NCBI GenBank assembly: GCA_024220505.1
Contig: JAKZZE010000014.1
Span: 310,001-374,000, forward strand
Origin: Rhizopus arrhizus
Taxonomy: Eukaryota > Mucoromycota > Mucoromycetes > Mucorales > Rhizopodaceae
Length of the DNA stretch: 64,000 nt
Reading direction: 5' to 3'
The notes under the pieces were generated by a model, which searched no databases, was not told the origin of the DNA, and saw only the letters and a list, made by a program, of their open reading frames with translations. This document shows, piece by piece, positions 24,069 through 32,954 of the stretch. The position numbers and the translations under genes are program-made. The number at the start of each line of letters is the position of its first letter. Position 1 is the stretch's first letter.

Positions 24069-24516
24069 TTAAGAGCCAGAGAATAACCAAGATAATAATT
24101 TTTGACCAAGAGGGGGAACATCAGGAGAGATTTGATCGTGATGCAAATAATCTAGTTCATGTAAAATTTGACAGATAGTTGGCCAACGAATAGACCATGC
24201 AATATGCTTTGAGCGGTTTTTGTCGGTTGGTTTCTTTCTGGAAGTGGGCAGCTTGTTTAAGAGAAATGACAGAGGGTCAGGGATAGATTGTGGCATTTGC
24301 AGACGTCGATGCATATGAAGGCATTCAGTGGCATGAGTCCTTGTTAGTAGATCAAATGGGTGGTAGATACACGGCTTGGGGAGGCCACCAGGAAGCCAAC
24401 CGAGACGCCAACGGAGTAAGCGACTACGTTCGACGGGGGTCATTGGGAGCCATATTATAGAATCAACCTTTAGGTCAACACGACAGGCAGATAAAAGGAC
24501 AGAGTCTTTTTTAAAA
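24069..24516 (-). mobile_element. Reverse-transcriptase-type retroelement remnant, C-terminal piece
   Basis: A minus-strand frame of about 150 codons reads like the tail of a LINE-like polyprotein: WLPMTPVERSRLLRWRLGWL, a C/H cluster CIYHPFDLLTRTHATECLHM, then HRRL, PDPLSFLLNKLP and WPTICQILHELDYLHHD. The catalytic RT core is absent, so it is a dead 3' fragment. I recall similar tails in Mucorales retroelement annotations. Its 5' side is cut where the Tc1 copy begins at 24519; the intervening TA (24517-24518) suits a Tc1 target site, so the Tc1 element probably landed in the retroelement. Confidence 0.6.
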
Positions 24517-24518
24517 TA

Positions 24519-25996
24519 CAGTAGTTCCACTACTAATTTGAGGATTTTATAAAGAAAAAGTATGAACTTTTAAAATAAAAATTGGGGACTAACGAAAAAA
24601 TTTGCAGTGATTGTTCGAAAAAAATGAAATCGTTAGTATTTTCAAAGGAAGACGGCAAAGGAAATATTTACGACGAGAATGGAGCTGAAGCAGTGGACAT
24701 TGTTGATGATAAGCCTGATCCTTACGCTTTAAAGCAATTGGTTCATCTTGATTCTTACCTAAAAGAAAGCGCCAAGTTTCCCACCAACGATAAACACATT
24801 GAACAAAGCGAAGAAGAAATAGGAACAACTATGAAAATAAGTGCAGAATGCTTAACTAAGTATATGGCATATGGTTCTGGCACAAAAGAACTATTTTTCC
24901 AGTACATAGTCCAATGCTTAATCAATGCCTAATGTCGGTTAGAGCTACGGCTCTTAAAGCAGGCGTCAAAGAAAGTACTACTCGCGCCTGGTGGAAAAAC
25001 TATGAAAAAGAACCCAGACTCTTTTATTCTTGAAAAGAAAACCAATATTCAAAACAGGCCGAAATCACAGCTACAGGAAGAGCATAAGCAATGTTTAATT
25101 GAGTTTTACGATGATGATCCAGGTGCCTATATTCAAGACGCTGTTGAGATGCTTACCAGCAAGTTTGCTGGTCTTGAGATCAAGAAATCAAGAGTACATG
25201 GACTTATGAGAGACGATTGTAACCTCTCTTTTAAGAAAGCTACTTTTTGGTCCGAGGCAAGAGCAAGCTCGGATACCATCCAAAAACGTTACGATTAGTC
25301 GTCGTATGGAGTAATTCATATATGGATTTTTCTAAAAACTGCGTTTTTATCGATGAAGCTGGCTTCCATATCAACATGAAAGCGAGTAGAGCATGGGCTC
25401 CCAGAGGGTAAATGGCAGTAGTCACCACCCCTACGACAAAAGCACCTACACATACCATTATTGGTGCCATATCATCTGTAGGTGTGGTAAACTTGAGTAT
25501 TCGTGTACCAAAGCAACAGCCAAAGGTAAGGAAGATGTGGTATTTACACATGTAATAAAGTAATAATGTAAATTACTACGAACAATGATCATTCAAATTG
25601 GGAATATCGGACATTGTATTATGCCACCTCAAATAACAAGTTCCTGGATCAGGATTAATAGTTACTTCTTTATAAAAAGTTGTCAAACAATACCAATCCT
25701 ATAAATAATTTATCATCTGATATCAATAATCATATGCTGTGACTACTATTATTTAGCTGTGGATAGAAAAATATAAATACCCTCATATTTTTAACTTGAA
25801 TAAAGGACAACCTACTTTGAATCTCACTTATTTTTATATTTGTTGATTGACTTAGTACTTTTTCATATTATAAGCCCCAGATATCACAGAAGATCCAGGA
25901 CTGCAAAAAGAGAAAAAGCCCTGAAGCAGCTTCTAGAGAAGAAGAGCCAAAAGGCACAACTGCTGGTCATTATTTAAGCTTCTTAAGGGAGACCTT
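24519..25996 (+). mobile_element. Tc1/mariner-type DNA transposon copy 1, 3'-truncated, with nested LTR
   Basis: The left terminal repeat starts CAGTAGTTCCACTACT after TA. The decayed transposase reads in order: LKQLVHLDSYLKESAKFPTN; a putative 41-nt intron (gtacat...ggttag) leading to ATALKAGVKESTTRAWWK (helix-turn-helix); LIEFYDDDPGAYIQDAVEML; and the first DDE aspartate in CVFIDEAGFHINMKASRAW. A frameshift follows KRYD and an in-frame TAA follows RAWAPRG. Coding sequence is interrupted by a 353-bp solo LTR (25536-25888) and resumes as KREKALKQLLEKK. It then ends abruptly at 25996, lacking the counterpart of 29097-29505 of copy 2 (the last DDE residues and right end). Highly similar to copy 2: one 98-residue block is identical. 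Confidence 0.85.
25536..25888. mobile_element. Solo LTR (353 bp) with 5-bp target duplication
   Basis: Comparing the two Tc1 copies shows an insertion found only in copy 1. It begins TGTGGTATTTACACATG and ends CCCCAGATATCACA, with imperfect inverted ends (TGTGGTAT / ATATCACA). It is flanked by the direct duplication GAAGA (25531-25535 and 25889-25893), present once at the empty site in copy 2. TG...CA ends plus a 5-bp duplication define an LTR. No internal retrotransposon sequence remains, so it is a solo LTR left by recombination. Confidence 0.92.
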
Positions 25997-27769
25997 TGAA
26001 GAGTTCGTTAAACTTAATACGCGTGACATTGTGATCTGGTGTAGCCAAAACGAAAACCTTTGCCCCTCAGACCGGTACAACGCTTGGAAAAGGCGGTTTG
26101 CACTCAAGCTGCTTGATCACGGAAAGATCCACTTGATATGCGACAGGTAAGAACTAAAAAGCAATAAGCTAGTTCGCCAAACTTATAGAAGGCTCTCTAG
26201 TAAATTAAAGTACGAAAAATCAGTATGGGAAAGCATTGTCAAATCGGCGAACTCGATAGTAAGTGCATTGAATGAGGTTATATTTACAGTATAACAATAG
26301 TGACGTTCCTAATCATTATTATAGAGAAACAAAGCAACTTTCGTAGATGAAGGCGTCAAGACATTAGCAAAGGCAGCAAGTATAGCTACAAAATTGATCC
26401 AAGAAGCGTTAGAACTCGACGCAAATACCCCAAGTAATGAACAACGAAAAGAAGAGGGCGACCAAGAGCAGGGAGATAAGCAAGAAAACGGAGATAAAGA
26501 AAAGGAGTTACAGGAACGTGATGAAGTAGAAGAAGTATGCGAAGAGACAACAGAGATGAACAATGAACAGCGGCTACACATTTTAGCTTACAAGAAATTT
26601 GCGGGCGACAAGGTAACGGATATCGACAAACACATATGTCACTCGAGTTTTGGAGATATGATGCCTGCCAAACAAGTTTTATTGAAAGCAGTTACTTCTC
26701 TTTTGAAAAAGCCTCTATTAAATGAATTCGAACTGTGCGCTATAGAACTCTCACTCTCAAGCATCTTTAACAAAATTAACCCAGTAATTGAAGAAGTTTA
26801 TATGAGCAATTAAGCAATCAAGCAGGACCAACCTCAACCCTCCTCAAACTAAAGGGCATCAGCGAAGTCTCCCTTGGCTTAATGGAAGAAGTTATTGCAA
26901 TCAAAGACGTTGACCAGATGCTGTCATTCATATATGAAAAAAAGAGTCAAATGGCCAAGCAAAAGAAGAGGTTATCGGAGGAGTTCATAATGCTCAGTAT
27001 CTTGGAAAGAGTTGTGGAGAACTTTAACCTTTGGGACTCAAGCACAAAAGGTTCAGAATTGACTTTCTATCGACGTTTTGCCGAGCTGTTGGATCTTTTG
27101 TTCAATGGTACTGACATTAAAATAGCCGATGGAGAAACAGGATCAAAGAGCAGCAAAACTACAATCGAGATTAACAAGGCTTTGTTCCACACCTCAAACA
27201 CATCGCCAACGTATCCAAGAAAAATCGATCTACTCCTAAAGCTCAATGAATCTACCACTGTTGAATTGTCGTCCAGTGAATGGAAGAAATCGTCTGTCAG
27301 CGAAGCCATCATTCTCAAACAACAAACAAAGAACTTGAAAACCAACGCATGCATTTTATCCACACTACATTCATTATATGGTAGCCAATTTAAAGACGTC
27401 TTGGCAATGGATTGGATTGGGAATGTCGGGTACTTGTACAGGATAGAAAAAGACGATCAAGTATTCATAGCAAGTCAAATAGACAGTTTGATTATACCAG
27501 AAAATGTCGAAACGTTTGGTTTATTTAAAAACACCTTAAAGAATCTATTCAAGCTGAAGTATTTTATGACAGACACAAGTGCTCTACTCAAGCAAGAATT
27601 GTGCAAGATCGAGATAAAGACGAAGCTTACGAACATTGCTAGAAATATCATATATATCAATAACAATAACGAATCTCCCTATGTGTTTATACCCCCTGCA
27701 AAAAAAAGAAAAGGCAGTAATGCTAGCGAACAAGATGATGTGAACGAACAAGACGATGAGAGCGAATAA
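25997..27769 (+). pseudogene. Frameshifted gene of unknown family with PD-(D/E)XK-like motif
   Basis: Exons about 25997-26150, about 26194-26262 and 26326-26813 splice in phase (TRDIVIWCSQNENLCPSDRY, KSVWESIVKSANSI|RNKATF), followed by an acidic/Gln-rich stretch and FGDMMPAKQVLLKAVTSLL. The frame stops at 26813, but coding continues one frame over (EQLSNQAGPTSTLLKLKGIS) to 27769. An extra AT in the TATAT at about 26801 explains the break. The second half has SELTFYRRFAELLDLLF, KIDLLLKLN and ELSSSEWKK. Counting from the ATG at 26882, these give Glu59, Asp116 and Glu133-x-Lys135, a spacing reminiscent of PD-(D/E)XK nucleases. The tail is basic then acidic (KKRKGSNASEQDD). I half remember many similar unnamed Mucorales proteins. 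Nuclease function is inference. The 5' end is fused to the truncated Tc1 copy and its true start is missing. Confidence 0.5.
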
Positions 27770-28077
27770 GATGATGCTGACTTATTGGAGTGAAAAGATA
27801 TATATAAATATATGTTTAACGAGAAGAAATGTTGACTTTGTTGGTAAAAAGAATCTTGTATGATCTACGAAAACAATAATAAGTACCCGTCCTTTGATTT
27901 GATATGTCTTTGAATGTTACGTGTCTGTTTGATGAATGACGTTGTTCTAATTAAATAAATCATTAAAAGTGGGCTACTCAAAGCTCAGGTTGGATAATAA
28001 CACCTGCCTCTGCTGAGCTTTCGTTCAGGGAGTGGGGAAAAACGTCAGCTGTATTTAAAAAGGCAACTGTTGTCTAT
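27770..28077. other. Intergenic, no feature seen
   Basis: 308 bp between the nuclease-like pseudogene and the surface-protein gene. A moderately GC-rich patch (27970-28050) contains imperfect inverted sequences around AAAGCTCAG and CTGAGCTTT (27978-28022), a possible hairpin with a 27-bp loop. No RNA family recognised. Confidence 0.4.
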
Positions 28078-28886
28078 ATGAGATTTTCTCTCAAATGCAG
28101 TACAATCGTTTATCACCAACCTTTGGCGCTTTGTTATTGTCCCTTGTAGTGTATCAGGAAAATATGTCAAGCATTATCAGTCTATAGAAGCAACTGCCAA
28201 GTAGAGTTGACAAATTATGTCAGACGCCGGCAAAAAAACATTCAATTATGTACATCATCAAGACTGAATTTTACACTCTACTATTGTATACAGGTCGCGG
28301 CTGTATCTTGGATTTGACAGATGACTCTGTATCCTCTGATTTTGCCGGTTTCCCCTTTGATATTATGGAGTATTATAGTAATGAATGTACTGATAATGGC
28401 GATTTGTTATTATACATGTCTGATTTACAGGTAACAGTATTTACAAACGCTTGGATGCGCATTCGTTCACAAATGATACTTTAGCACAATGTAACCCTAA
28501 CGCTCTTCAGTCTGTCATGACTGTTGCCGAAAATGTTGATGCCAATGCTGATTCTTACACTTGGAGCGTTCCTGCTAATAGCACTCTCGGTGTCGACTAT
28601 GCTTTGGAATTGGGTGTCTCTCCCAACATCTCTTACACCTGTCTCTTGACTATCCAAGCTGGTAACGGTTCCTCCAACACATCTCCTTCTGCTTCTGCTT
28701 CTTCTCCTTCTGTTGCCAAGCGTGATGTTGCTGCTTTCGCTCCTACCTCTAACAAGGCTGCTCTCGGTGCTTTCGCTGTTGCTGGTGCCACCGCTATTGT
28801 CTTGGTGTATATATATTTAAATCATTTTTCTTCTTTTCATACATTCTTTCATTCTCCAATATTATAGTCCTGTATTTTCTGTTTAA
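28078..28886 (+). CDS. Probable GPI-anchored surface protein, N-terminus unresolved
   Basis: The mature region is clear: acceptor ...tatacag at about 28291, then CILDLTDDSVSSDFAGFPFD, intron 28378-28430 (53 nt), SNSIYKRLDAHSFTNDTLAQ, TYTWSVP-like SYTWSVPANSTLGVDYALEL and SPNISYTCLLTI. A Ser/Ala/Pro-rich linker with a KR site follows, then intron 28807-28867 and a hydrophobic end (GAFAVAGATAIVLVPVFSV) typical of a GPI signal. N-glycosylation sequons occur. The first exon is doubtful: an ATG at 28078 gives MRFSL, a common secreted start in these fungi, but I could not join it in phase, so the 5' end may be decayed. Family not recognised; it resembles Mucorales wall-protein architecture. Confidence 0.55.
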
Positions 28887-29096
28887 AATAAAATCTTTCT
28901 TTTTCTAATCATCAAACAAACGAAGCATGAATAAATTGGGAAGGGCGGAATCTCAACCGTCAAAGAAACTAGGCCTGTATAAGGTATCTGGGGCATTACA
29001 TATCACTTGTTATAATACTGAATGGATGATTAATCGAGTAGTTCGTGAGATATTCAATTTTTTCTAATTTTTTTTATACAGGAATGAAAAAGTACA

Positions 29097-30627
29097 CAGT
29101 AATTCCACAGCCAATTTGAGGATTTAAAAAAAATACAGACTTTTAAAATTTGTTTATTGCAGTATACTTAGATTGGGATGTGGTTTAAACAGTTTACGAA
29201 ATGGTCTTTTGAGTGCTGAATTATATTTTGGAGATGCTGGATAGGGACTTCATTTGCAGCATTAATAATTCTGTCTTGGAGTGTTTCTGCATCTTCAAGC
29301 TTGTGGCGCTTCACTTTGCCCTTTAATCAATGCCCAGAACTGTTCAATTGGATTGAGCTCTGGTGAATAAGGAGGAAGATAAATGCACTTATAGTCCCGA
29401 CCTCTTTCATAGATAACTTCTTCTATTTGTTTAGACGAGTGGATCAGTGCATTGTCCATAATCAGATAAAAACCTTTCATTTGATCATGCTTGTCCATAA
29501 TATCCAAGGTCTCCCTTAAGAATCTTAAATAATGACCAGCAGTTGTGCCTTTTGGCCCTTCTTCTCTAGAAGCTGCTTCAGGGCTTTTTCTCTTTTTGCC
29601 GCCCTTGGATCTTCCTTACCTTTGGCTGTTGCTTTGGTACACGAATACTCAAGTTTACCACACCTACAGATGATATGGCACCAATAATGGTATGTGTAGG
29701 TGCTTTTGTCGTAGGGGTGGTGACTACTGCCATTTACCCTCTGGGAGCCCATGCTCTACTCGCTTTCATGTTGATATGGAAGCCAGCTTCATCGATAAAA
29801 ACGCAGTTTTTAGAAAAATCCATATATGAATTACTCCATACGACGACTAATCGTAACGTTTTTGGATGGTATCCGAGCTTGCTCTTGCCTCGGACCAAAA
29901 AGTAGCTTTCTTAAAAGAGAGGTTACAATCGTCTCTCATAAGTCCATGTACTCTTGATTTCTTGATCTCAAGACCAGCAAACTTGCTGGTAAGCATCTCA
30001 ACAGCGTCTTGAATATAGGCACCTGGATCATCATCGTAAAACTCAATTAAACATTGCTTATGCTCTTCCTGTAGCTGTGATTTCGGCCTGTTTTGAATAT
30101 TGGTTTTCTTTTCAAGAATAAAAGAGTCTGGGTTCTTTTTCATAGTTTTTCCACCAGGCGCGAGTAGTACTTTCTTTGACGCCTGCTTTAAGAGCCGTAG
30201 CTCTAACCGACATTAGGCATTGATTAAGCATTGGACTATGTACTGGAAAAATAGTTCTTTTGTGCCAGAACCATATGCCATATACTTAGTTAAGCATTCT
30301 GCACTTATTTTCATAGTTGTTCCTATTTCTTCTTCGCTTTGTTCAATGTGTTTATCGTTGGTGGGAAACTTGGCGCTTTCTTTTAGGTAAGAATCAAGAT
30401 TAACCAATTGCTTTAAAGCGTAAGGATCAGGCTTATCATCAACAATGTCCACTGCTTCAGCTCCATTCTCGTCGTAAATATTTCCTTTGTCGTCTTCCTT
30501 TAAAAATACTAACGATTTCATTTTTTTCGAACAATCACTGCAAATTTTTTTGTTCGTCCCCCAATTTTTATTTTAAAAGTTCATACTTTTTCTTTATAAA
30601 ATCCTCAAATTGGCAGTGGAACCACTG
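29097..30627 (-). mobile_element. Tc1/mariner-type DNA transposon copy 2, full length but inactive
   Basis: A 1,531-bp element with inverted ends: CAGTAATTCCACAGCC at 29097 and, on the other strand, CAGTGGTTCCACTGCC ending at 30627, extending to a shared AATTTGAGGATTT. TA flanks the right end; the left flank reads TACA. Transposase parts on the minus strand: N-terminal domain (30521-30213), HTH (ATALKAGVKESTTR), first catalytic block CVFIDEAGFHIN, then YLIMDNALIHSSKQIEEVI and YLPPYSPELNPIEQFWALIK, supplying the second Asp and the final Glu of a DDE site. It shares the frameshift after KRYD and the TAA after RAWAPRG with copy 1, and has its own one-base excess in a GGG run after WALIK. It lies inverted relative to copy 1. 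Confidence 0.88.
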
Positions 30628-31012
30628 TAGTGAATGTGTTGCTTTTGTTGATTTAATTCCCTTTTATGCCACCCAACTTACTCTGGATACATCTGCTATG
30701 ACTGGTATTCCTTTAGATCTCATTCTTAATAAAAAGGATAATAACAATTATAGGTTGATGTCTGTATCACTGACAAATGCGAGGGGGGGAGTAAAAAAGA
30801 GATGGGATGTCTAAATATTTCAATAGCCGCAAGAGGATTGTGTTTGAGATGGTTGAAGGATTCCAAAAGGATCCCACTGGACTCGATGAATTGGAGGAAT
30901 TTAAATAATGATTTTATTGTCAGGATTCATCTGAACAAACACTTCTTGTTCTTTTTTTATGAGATACCAATCGACGTTTGTTTAAGAATTTCTCCTATTT
31001 TAATTCAATGAT
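30628..31012 (+). pseudogene. Gene fragment interrupted by transposon copy 2
   Basis: Directly after the transposon a + strand frame reads ECVAFVDLIPFYATQLTLDT, then SAMTGIPLDLILNKKD. After a frame change it ends in SKYFNSRKRIVFEMVEGFQK, then DPTGLDELEEFK and a stop near 30908. It looks coding but has no start, and is probably the 3' part of a gene split by the insertion. No matching 5' part is recognised on the far side of the element. Family unknown. Confidence 0.35.
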
Positions 31013-31957
31013 TCAGTGTATCAAGAAAAACATAAAGATACATACGACAATGTCTTTTGCACCAAATCTACTAGCGAAACTTCTGATGAATTCATGACTT
31101 GAATCTTCCAAAGTAGCCAAATGTTCTAATAGGTTAGTTATTAGCTGGCTTTTCAAATTGTCAATGTGCTTCATTGTTTTGATTTCTCTTTCTTTAAAGA
31201 ATGAGATGTTCAAGTCCTTTGCACTGACACCTCTTTCGATATTTCTACAAAGATAAGCATCATAATCACGTATGATACGAGTGATGAGATCAGAGGTCGA
31301 GATACCACCTGTACGTTGAGTAGGCAAGAATCTGCCCTGTGCTTTTGCAAAAGCATAGACATCTCCCGACTCTGTAGATTGATAAGGTTCTGCATCATGA
31401 GCCACATAATCTATTTGGTGTTTATCAATGAATTCTTGCGTCACTATCCATGGTGCGTCAGGGATGACCTGATCAACCCATTTGCAGTGTGCGACAGATT
31501 GATATCTTTCTTGTTCACTCATCACCGTTTTACCTTTACGCCTATTCGTCTCTTGATCATTACAGACTAGGGAGGATGGGATGAATAAATTAGATGATCT
31601 TCATCCATACTTACCACCAACCATCAAATAAACGTCAGGAAATGATTTTTTGGCTTGTTCTAGTGCTTTAGCATGTCCAAAATGAAATAAATCATATATT
31701 CCATCACAATAGATACGCACAGGTCTATCACTTGGTGGCTAAGCTATTATTAACAATCCCTCTCTTTTGGTTTCTATTACCTCTTTCACTTTAAAGTCAT
31801 AACCAGAAATGATTAAACCCTTTGGAATAAAAGATGAACTCTCGGTTAAATATCCAATGGTTTCAAACGTGGTTTCTGATGTCTTTAACTTTTTTTGTGA
31901 AGGCATTGGTCTAAAAGAGTAAAAAGAAAGAGTGAACGATTTATTGGGTTGACTCAT
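31013..31957 (-). CDS. PCT1: Choline-phosphate cytidylyltransferase
   Basis: Makes CDP-choline from CTP and phosphocholine, rate-limiting in the Kennedy pathway to phosphatidylcholine. Exons 31957-31781, 31738-31615 and 31566-31013 give 284 residues. The nucleotidyltransferase HxGH motif is in [20 protein letters not shown]; then [24 protein letters not shown] and the RTxGIST block ([15 protein letters not shown]). An in-frame TAG at about 31739 is removed by a 42-nt intron (31739-31780, gtaata...cttag), which restores [17 protein letters not shown]. The C-terminus lacks the long lipid-sensing amphipathic helix of the animal enzyme, but a shorter helical region ([20 protein letters not shown]) remains. 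Confidence 0.93.
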
Positions 31958-32245
31958 TTTTTGGGTTGAATTTCAGGCACAGACAAACTAAAGAAAAAAA
32001 AAGAAAAAAACTAAAACAGGCCACTTTAAAAAGTTGTCATCTTGTGTGATTGGCTTAAGAGTGTAAAGATAACTTTTCAAAGCTCATCTTTTTATTCAAG
32101 ATTGAACGATAGTAAAAGAAAACAAGAAAATAAACTTGAATTCCTATTCATTTCACTCTATTAAAAAAAAAAAAAAAAAAAACAATTTTATCAAAATCAT
32201 CTCTGCAATTCAACTTGTCTTATAATCTATAGTCTATATTTGTCT

Positions 32246-32281
<36 letters not shown>

Positions 32282-32954
32282 AAATAAAGATTGACCAAAA
32301 TGGATCAAGCACAGTCAGGCTGATGGATATTGGTGGTTACAGAAAAACACAATTGGAAGGCATATTTGTTGCCTCCGTTTCAGGATCCGATGAGGTAGTA
32401 AAGAGAATAATTTAATAACAAATCGGTAATATTCGAATAAGATGCATTTCTTTAGTAATGCTTATCTTTGAGTTAAAAAAAAATAAACCTTTATAGATTA
32501 AAGCTATAAATCAATTACATCTCTAATCTTGATGCTTATGCTTTTGAGTGATTTATGAAAAATAGTCAAATATTGTTTGCAGTGACTGTAACTTTTTCTT
32601 CTTTCAATGCAAAATTTTAAACTCCAAAAGGTTAAAACTGTATTTGAAGTTTGCTTTATTGAATCACACATGATGGATGATAAACAAACAATCTGATGTG
32701 TTGTGAAACAGAAATGATTTTATTTTAAACTTCATTTTGTTTGATATGCAAATACTATTTGTTTTATTCGTCTTGTTTAATTGTCATCCAATAATAAATA
32801 TTCTTTTCATATGCATTCATTTGTTTTCATAATTCATTGTATTTTATTGGCTCAAGTTTCAATCTGCTTTTCTCACACTTTAAAATGTGTCCCTGAAATT
32901 AAGTGATGCACATGATATTTTAGTCAGTTTTATTCATTCACACCTCTTTCTTTC
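31958..32954. other. Intergenic region with T32 tract
   Basis: About 1 kb, strongly AT-rich. It contains A-runs near 32162-32181 and a 32-T homopolymer at 32249-32280. An ATG at about 32323 opens a 30-codon frame (MDIGGYRKTQLEGIFVASVS) that I do not trust as a gene. Presumed promoters of the flanking genes. Confidence 0.45.

Noticed and set aside
24850..24980. Programmed frameshift in the transposase between the N-terminal and HTH frames
   Set aside because: A 41-nt GT-AG intron joins them in frame in both copies, which is simpler.
31739..31780. In-frame TAG as evidence that the cytidylyltransferase is a pseudogene
   Set aside because: A 42-nt GT-AG intron removes it exactly and restores a conserved sequence.
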